Below are positions 60,915 through 64,000 of a DNA stretch of 64,000 bases, one piece after another. The number at the start of each line of letters is the position of its first letter. Within the stretch, counting starts at the first letter, position 1. The notes under the pieces were generated by a model that made no database searches, was not told the DNA's origin, and saw only the letters and a program-made list of their open reading frames with translations. The stretch comes from an uncultured Lachnobacterium sp. (GTDB lineage Bacteria > Bacillota > Clostridia > Lachnospirales > Lachnospiraceae). The stretch lies in NCBI GenBank assembly GCA_900550545.1, contig URSS01000001.1, positions 124,001-188,000 of the forward strand. Direction: 5' to 3'. The position numbers and the translations under genes were made by a program.

Positions 60915-62312
60915 TTACTGCTTTTTGCCCTCTCCTGCAAAGTACTCTTTTACGAGTTTTACAACAACACCGGATAGCAGGAATACTGCGATCAGGTTCG
61001 GAATGGCCATAAGACCGTTGAACGTTTCTGCGATGCTCCACATGAGTCCTAAATTCATGGTTGCACCGACAATGGCTACCAGCGCATATACCAGCATAAA
61101 CGGCTTGTTGGCGCGGGAGCCAAACAGGAACTCAATACAACGGGTACCGTAAAGTCCCCAGCCAATAATCGTAGAAAATGCAAAACAGCACATCGCAATT
61201 GCTGTAAAAACAGATACCCATCCACCATATACCGAAGTAAATCCGCTGATGGTAAGTTCCGCTCCTGCAGCATCTCCATATCCGATAGAAACACCGCTGC
61301 ACAAAATAACGAGTGCGGTCAGTGTACAGATCACTATCGTATCCACAAACACTTCAAAGATTCCAAAGAATCCCTGCTTGACCGGCTTTCTTGTATCTGC
61401 ACAGGCATGTGCGATCGAACCGGTTCCAAGGCCTGCCTCGTTGGAGAAAATTCCGCGTGACACGCCCTTTTTCATACTCATAAAGAAACTTCCTACCGCG
61501 CCACCTGTCACAGATGCCGGCGAGAAAGCCCCCTTGAAAATCGAAGCAAATACTTGTGGAACATTTCCAATATTCAGTATCACAACACCAAGCGCAAGCA
61601 CGATATACATCAATGCCATAAACGGTACAAGTTTCTCCGTCACATGTCCGATACGCTTGATTCCTCCAAGCAGAATCAATGCGATCAGTGCAGCCAGTGC
61701 GATTCCGATGATCAGATTCAACGTAGAAACCGAATCCTTCGAAATCAGGTTATAATTAAATAAAGCAGAGTCGATCGCCGTGGTAATGGTATTTACCTGT
61801 GTAGCATTACCGGTTCCGAATACCGTAAGCACACCAAATGCGGAAAACAGATATGCCAGCCAGTGCCAGTGTTTCTTCAAACCGTTCTTGATATAATACA
61901 TCGGGCCTCCCACAAGCTCGCCATCTTTATTCTTCTCACGAAAATGTACTGCCAGTGTTACTTCCGAGAATTTGGTACACATACCAAGAATCGCAGAAAT
62001 CCACATCCAGAACACCGCCCCGGGTCCTCCGATCGCGATTGCTCCGGCAACTCCGGCAACGTTTCCCGTTCCTACCGTCGCGGCAAGCGCTGTACATACC
62101 GCCTGAAACGGAGTCAGTGCACCGTCGGACGCCTCTCTCTTTTTTAACATACGTCCCAGGGTTACTTTCATTGCATACGGAAACTTGCGAATCTGCAAAA
62201 ATCCGGTACGAAAGCTCAATACCAGCCCCACACCGATAATACAGATCATGGCAGGTACACCCCAGATGAAATTGTTCACCGCACTGTTGACGGTTTCAAT
62301 CCAAGATAACAT
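60915..62312 (-). CDS. Alanine/glycine:cation symporter (AgcS)
   Basis: The 465-residue membrane protein has about 11 helices and family motifs: GTGNVAGVAGAIAIGGPGAV, TKFSEVTLAVHFREKNKDGE then VGGPMYYI, FSNEAGLGTGSIAHACADTR, and GWGLYGTRCIEFLFG. It imports alanine or glycine with sodium or protons. It converges with the ABC-F gene, with 12 bases between stops. Confidence 0.95.
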   Translation of the reverse strand: MLSWIETVNSAVNNFIWGVPAMICIIGVGLVLSFRTGFLQIRKFPYAMKVTLGRMLKKREASDGALTPFQAVCTALAATVGTGNVAGVAGAIAIGGPGAVFWMWISAILGMCTKFSEVTLAVHFREKNKDGELVGGPMYYIKNGLKKHWHWLAYLFSAFGVLTVFGTGNATQVNTITTAIDSALFNYNLISKDSVSTLNLIIGIALAALIALILLGGIKRIGHVTEKLVPFMALMYIVLALGVVILNIGNVPQVFASIFKGAFSPASVTGGAVGSFFMSMKKGVSRGIFSNEAGLGTGSIAHACADTRKPVKQGFFGIFEVFVDTIVICTLTALVILCSGVSIGYGDAAGAELTISGFTSVYGGWVSVFTAIAMCCFAFSTIIGWGLYGTRCIEFLFGSRANKPFMLVYALVAIVGATMNLGLMWSIAETFNGLMAIPNLIAVFLLSGVVVKLVKEYFAGEGKKQ

Positions 62313-62398
62313 AATTCTAATCCCTTTCTCATTGGTTTCGCGCGCTGCTAAAAGTCAGCGCAATGTATAGATTATATCATAAAATCGGTAAAATAGTA

Positions 62399-63427
62399 TT
62401 ATATTTGTAAGTTTTTGGCGTACTTAAACGGAATCACATCTCTTAGTGTAGTTTTCTGATATGCCTGTTCTTTGTGCATAAATGAAACAATTTCATTTTT
62501 TGTCAACTTTCCAAGCTTTTCAATTACGATATCTAAAATCTTCTTGTCATTATCTGATAATGTTAAAAATTTTTGTTTTCCCTTTAAAGAAAAATGATAT
62601 GCGTTTGTCTCCCCCATATCAACTTCTTCGCAAGGTATATCTTTTAAATCTATAATCGAGTTATGCCCTACTGGAACAGCTCCCATCGGTAATGCCTGAT
62701 ACACCAATCCTGTAATTGCATGCCCTCGTTTTTTGTAAGATAAAGCATCTGCATACCACATAAGTTTCATCAATTTAACCTTATAAAGATTTGTAACATT
62801 TTTTGATGCTGCAAAATATCGGATCACATCCACAACTTTGTCAAGTGCTAATGGTGTATTTCCATGATAAAGTTCATTATCCTGAAACTTTGCATAACTG
62901 GCCTGAATCGCTTTTCTCAAATAAGCATCCTGGTCTTCTTCATACAAGTTGATTGCAGCCGAATGATACTTCTGATAAAATTCCATAGGCAAATTGTTTT
63001 TTGCATCACTTAATAAAGCTAAAAACCACTCCGGATCCTGATCAATTTTTTTCAAAATTGTATCATGTGCTTTATCTTGTACCTGATGACTCTCATATCT
63101 GGTAATTGTCTTTCCTCCCCAGCCAAGCAATATACACAAGTCCCTTTGACTTATATTATATTTTTCTCTGATTCCGCTAATTTGTGTTGACGTTAAAAGA
63201 CCTTCTTCTCTTCTGTATGCATCTTTAAGTTTTATATCATTTTCCTGCATCTGTTGCTCATCCATATACAGTTCATCTGCTATATCACAATATAAATAGG
63301 ACGCATCATACATAACTTTCACATTTTTAAAAGTCGCATACTCCCTGATAAGAACTGTTTTCACTTCATGTTCTTCCATGCAACACGTGCATAAACGCTT
63401 TTCACTTTTTATAGTCTTCATGTCCAT
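62399..63427 (-). CDS. MqsA-like antitoxin fused to Panacea domain
   Basis: The 342-residue protein has an N-terminal CTCC zinc-site start with a later YLYC (about 12-50), an HTH with STQISGIREKYNISQRDLCI and LGWGGKTITRYESHQV (about 79-115), which is the MqsA C-terminal DNA-binding pattern, and a C-terminal Panacea/SocA (DUF4065) domain with VKLMKLMWYADALSYKKRG and ITGLVYQALPMGAVPVG (about 215-265). AGGAGGTG stands before the ATG. It follows the toxin by 11 bases, as in mqsRA. The Panacea domain probably holds the toxin. Confidence 0.85.
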   Translation of the reverse strand: MDMKTIKSEKRLCTCCMEEHEVKTVLIREYATFKNVKVMYDASYLYCDIADELYMDEQQMQENDIKLKDAYRREEGLLTSTQISGIREKYNISQRDLCILLGWGGKTITRYESHQVQDKAHDTILKKIDQDPEWFLALLSDAKNNLPMEFYQKYHSAAINLYEEDQDAYLRKAIQASYAKFQDNELYHGNTPLALDKVVDVIRYFAASKNVTNLYKVKLMKLMWYADALSYKKRGHAITGLVYQALPMGAVPVGHNSIIDLKDIPCEEVDMGETNAYHFSLKGKQKFLTLSDNDKKILDIVIEKLGKLTKNEIVSFMHKEQAYQKTTLRDVIPFKYAKNLQI

Positions 63428-63438
63428 GAAAGCACCTC

Positions 63439-63879
63439 CTATTTCTTTCTATACGGAAACATTTCTGGCATGAATGCCCGTTCAGCATAATGAAAAGACA
63501 TTACAAATGTAGTAGTATTTCCATATATTCCTAAAAGTTCAACTCTTATTTTTATATATACATCATCCGTACCATTATAAACCTTCCCAAACTCTCGCAT
63601 TTCACTTCTTTTTGGAAAGCGCATATCTTTTACCGTCTGCATATAATCTTCTACAGAAAGAGTTAATAACTCCCGCTTTATTGCATCTACAGGATTTTCA
63701 TTTGGAAATAATGTATTTATTGTATACTGATTTGTATATTTTTCTTCTCTATTTTCATCTACACGTCTCCTAGCCTGAAAATTAATTTGTGCCCCATTAT
63801 TAAGAGCAAATTTTAAATCTTGTATATAGGTTTTAACTTCTAATTCGCTTTCAATGCGTGCATTTGTTTTGTTTGCCAA
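63439..63879 (-). CDS. MqsR-like toxin
   Basis: The 146-residue product starts at a TTG (63879) with GGAGGG seven bases before. The C-terminal half aligns with MqsR: LTLSVEDYMQTVKDMRF, then EFGKVYNGTDDVYIKIRVEL and TTFVMSFHYAE, matching the LSESDFYKSM, WQDVY and VYLKITV pattern of the RNase toxin. An extra 60-residue N-terminal region precedes it. A frame opening at 63906 lies inside the operator and is unlikely. RNase activity is inferred. Confidence 0.7.
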   Translation of the reverse strand: MANKTNARIESELEVKTYIQDLKFALNNGAQINFQARRRVDENREEKYTNQYTINTLFPNENPVDAIKRELLTLSVEDYMQTVKDMRFPKRSEMREFGKVYNGTDDVYIKIRVELLGIYGNTTTFVMSFHYAERAFMPEMFPYRKK

Positions 63880-63893
63880 ATGAATGCCCTCCA

Positions 63894-63946
63894 ATATAGG
63901 TATCAATTGATACCTATATCATATATTTCCATTGTGGCTTTGTCAA
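63894..63946 (-). promoter_or_regulatory. Promoter with 26-bp palindromic operator
   Basis: On the minus strand TTGACA (plus 63941-63946) and TATGAT (plus 63918-63923) are 17 bases apart. A perfect palindrome, ATATAGGTATCAA and its complement, spans 63894-63919 and overlaps the -10 end and start point. Its centre is the CAATTG core. This suits an MqsA-type HTH dimer binding and self-repression. The rest to 64000 shows nothing further. Confidence 0.85.
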
Positions 63947-64000
63947 TAGACATATCATACAATTTTAACAACCCATACATTACTGCGCACCATGCAGTAT

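Noticed and set aside
63880..63906. Toxin start at 63906
   Set aside because: It lies inside the palindromic operator at the predicted transcript start, without room for a ribosome site; the TTG at 63879 has GGAGGG before it.
1..64000. CRISPR arrays, tRNA or rRNA genes
   Set aside because: No regular spacer-repeat series, tRNA cloverleaf or rRNA sequence was recognised on reading.

Overview
The window looks like a low-to-moderate GC chromosome segment from an anaerobic Firmicute, most likely a Lachnospiraceae member. This is inferred from the gene families and from the order asp23-nusB-xseA-xseB-ispA-dxs-tlyA-nadK-argR-recN-spoIVB, which is typical of spore-forming Firmicutes. The genus cannot be fixed from the sequence alone. 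No rRNA, tRNA or CRISPR array was seen.

Layout. (1) 1-18.95 kb is the early and lysogeny half of a prophage. Small accessory genes, two DNA methyltransferases, a Lar-like and a YopX-like gene, replication and recombination genes (DnaD-like protein, RusA, HNH, NinB-like, ERF, DUF1351) run leftwards. They are followed by an unusual run of tiny genes on alternating strands (14.8-17.2 kb), a divergent HTH switch, an ImmA/IrrE-type protease and a type I toxin-antitoxin candidate. No structural genes or integrase are visible. (2) 19.1-20.4 kb is an IS481-like insertion sequence. (3) 20.5-38.2 kb is a Gram-positive type IV pilus locus read leftwards from a promoter at 38.2 kb: PilB, PilT, PilC, two pilins, prepilin peptidase, a PilM-PilN fusion, PilO, four minor pilins or pseudopilins, and a 1.48-kilo-residue DUF5057 surface protein at the distal end. 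(4) 38.4-48.6 kb is the housekeeping block for sporulation protease, DNA repair, arginine regulation, NADP, isoprenoid precursors, exonuclease VII and NusB. (5) 48.7-51.0 kb is glgC-glgD for glycogen synthesis. (6) 51.1-59.2 kb is an operon encoding JetA, JetB and JetC (Wadjet/MksBEF-type SMC complex), but the fourth gene is a membrane-anchored SF2 helicase instead of the JetD nuclease. (7) 59.3-62.3 kb holds an ABC-F protein and an alanine/glycine:cation symporter. (8) 62.4-63.95 kb is an MqsR-like toxin with an MqsA-like antitoxin fused to a Panacea (SocA/DUF4065) domain, under a promoter overlapped by a 26-bp perfect palindrome.

The most promising candidates for something undescribed are the JetABC-plus-helicase operon, the MqsR/MqsA-Panacea module, the type I toxin-antitoxin locus with mirrored leaders, and the alternating-strand prophage array with LexA-like boxes. 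All functions are read from motifs and context, and none was tested by database search.
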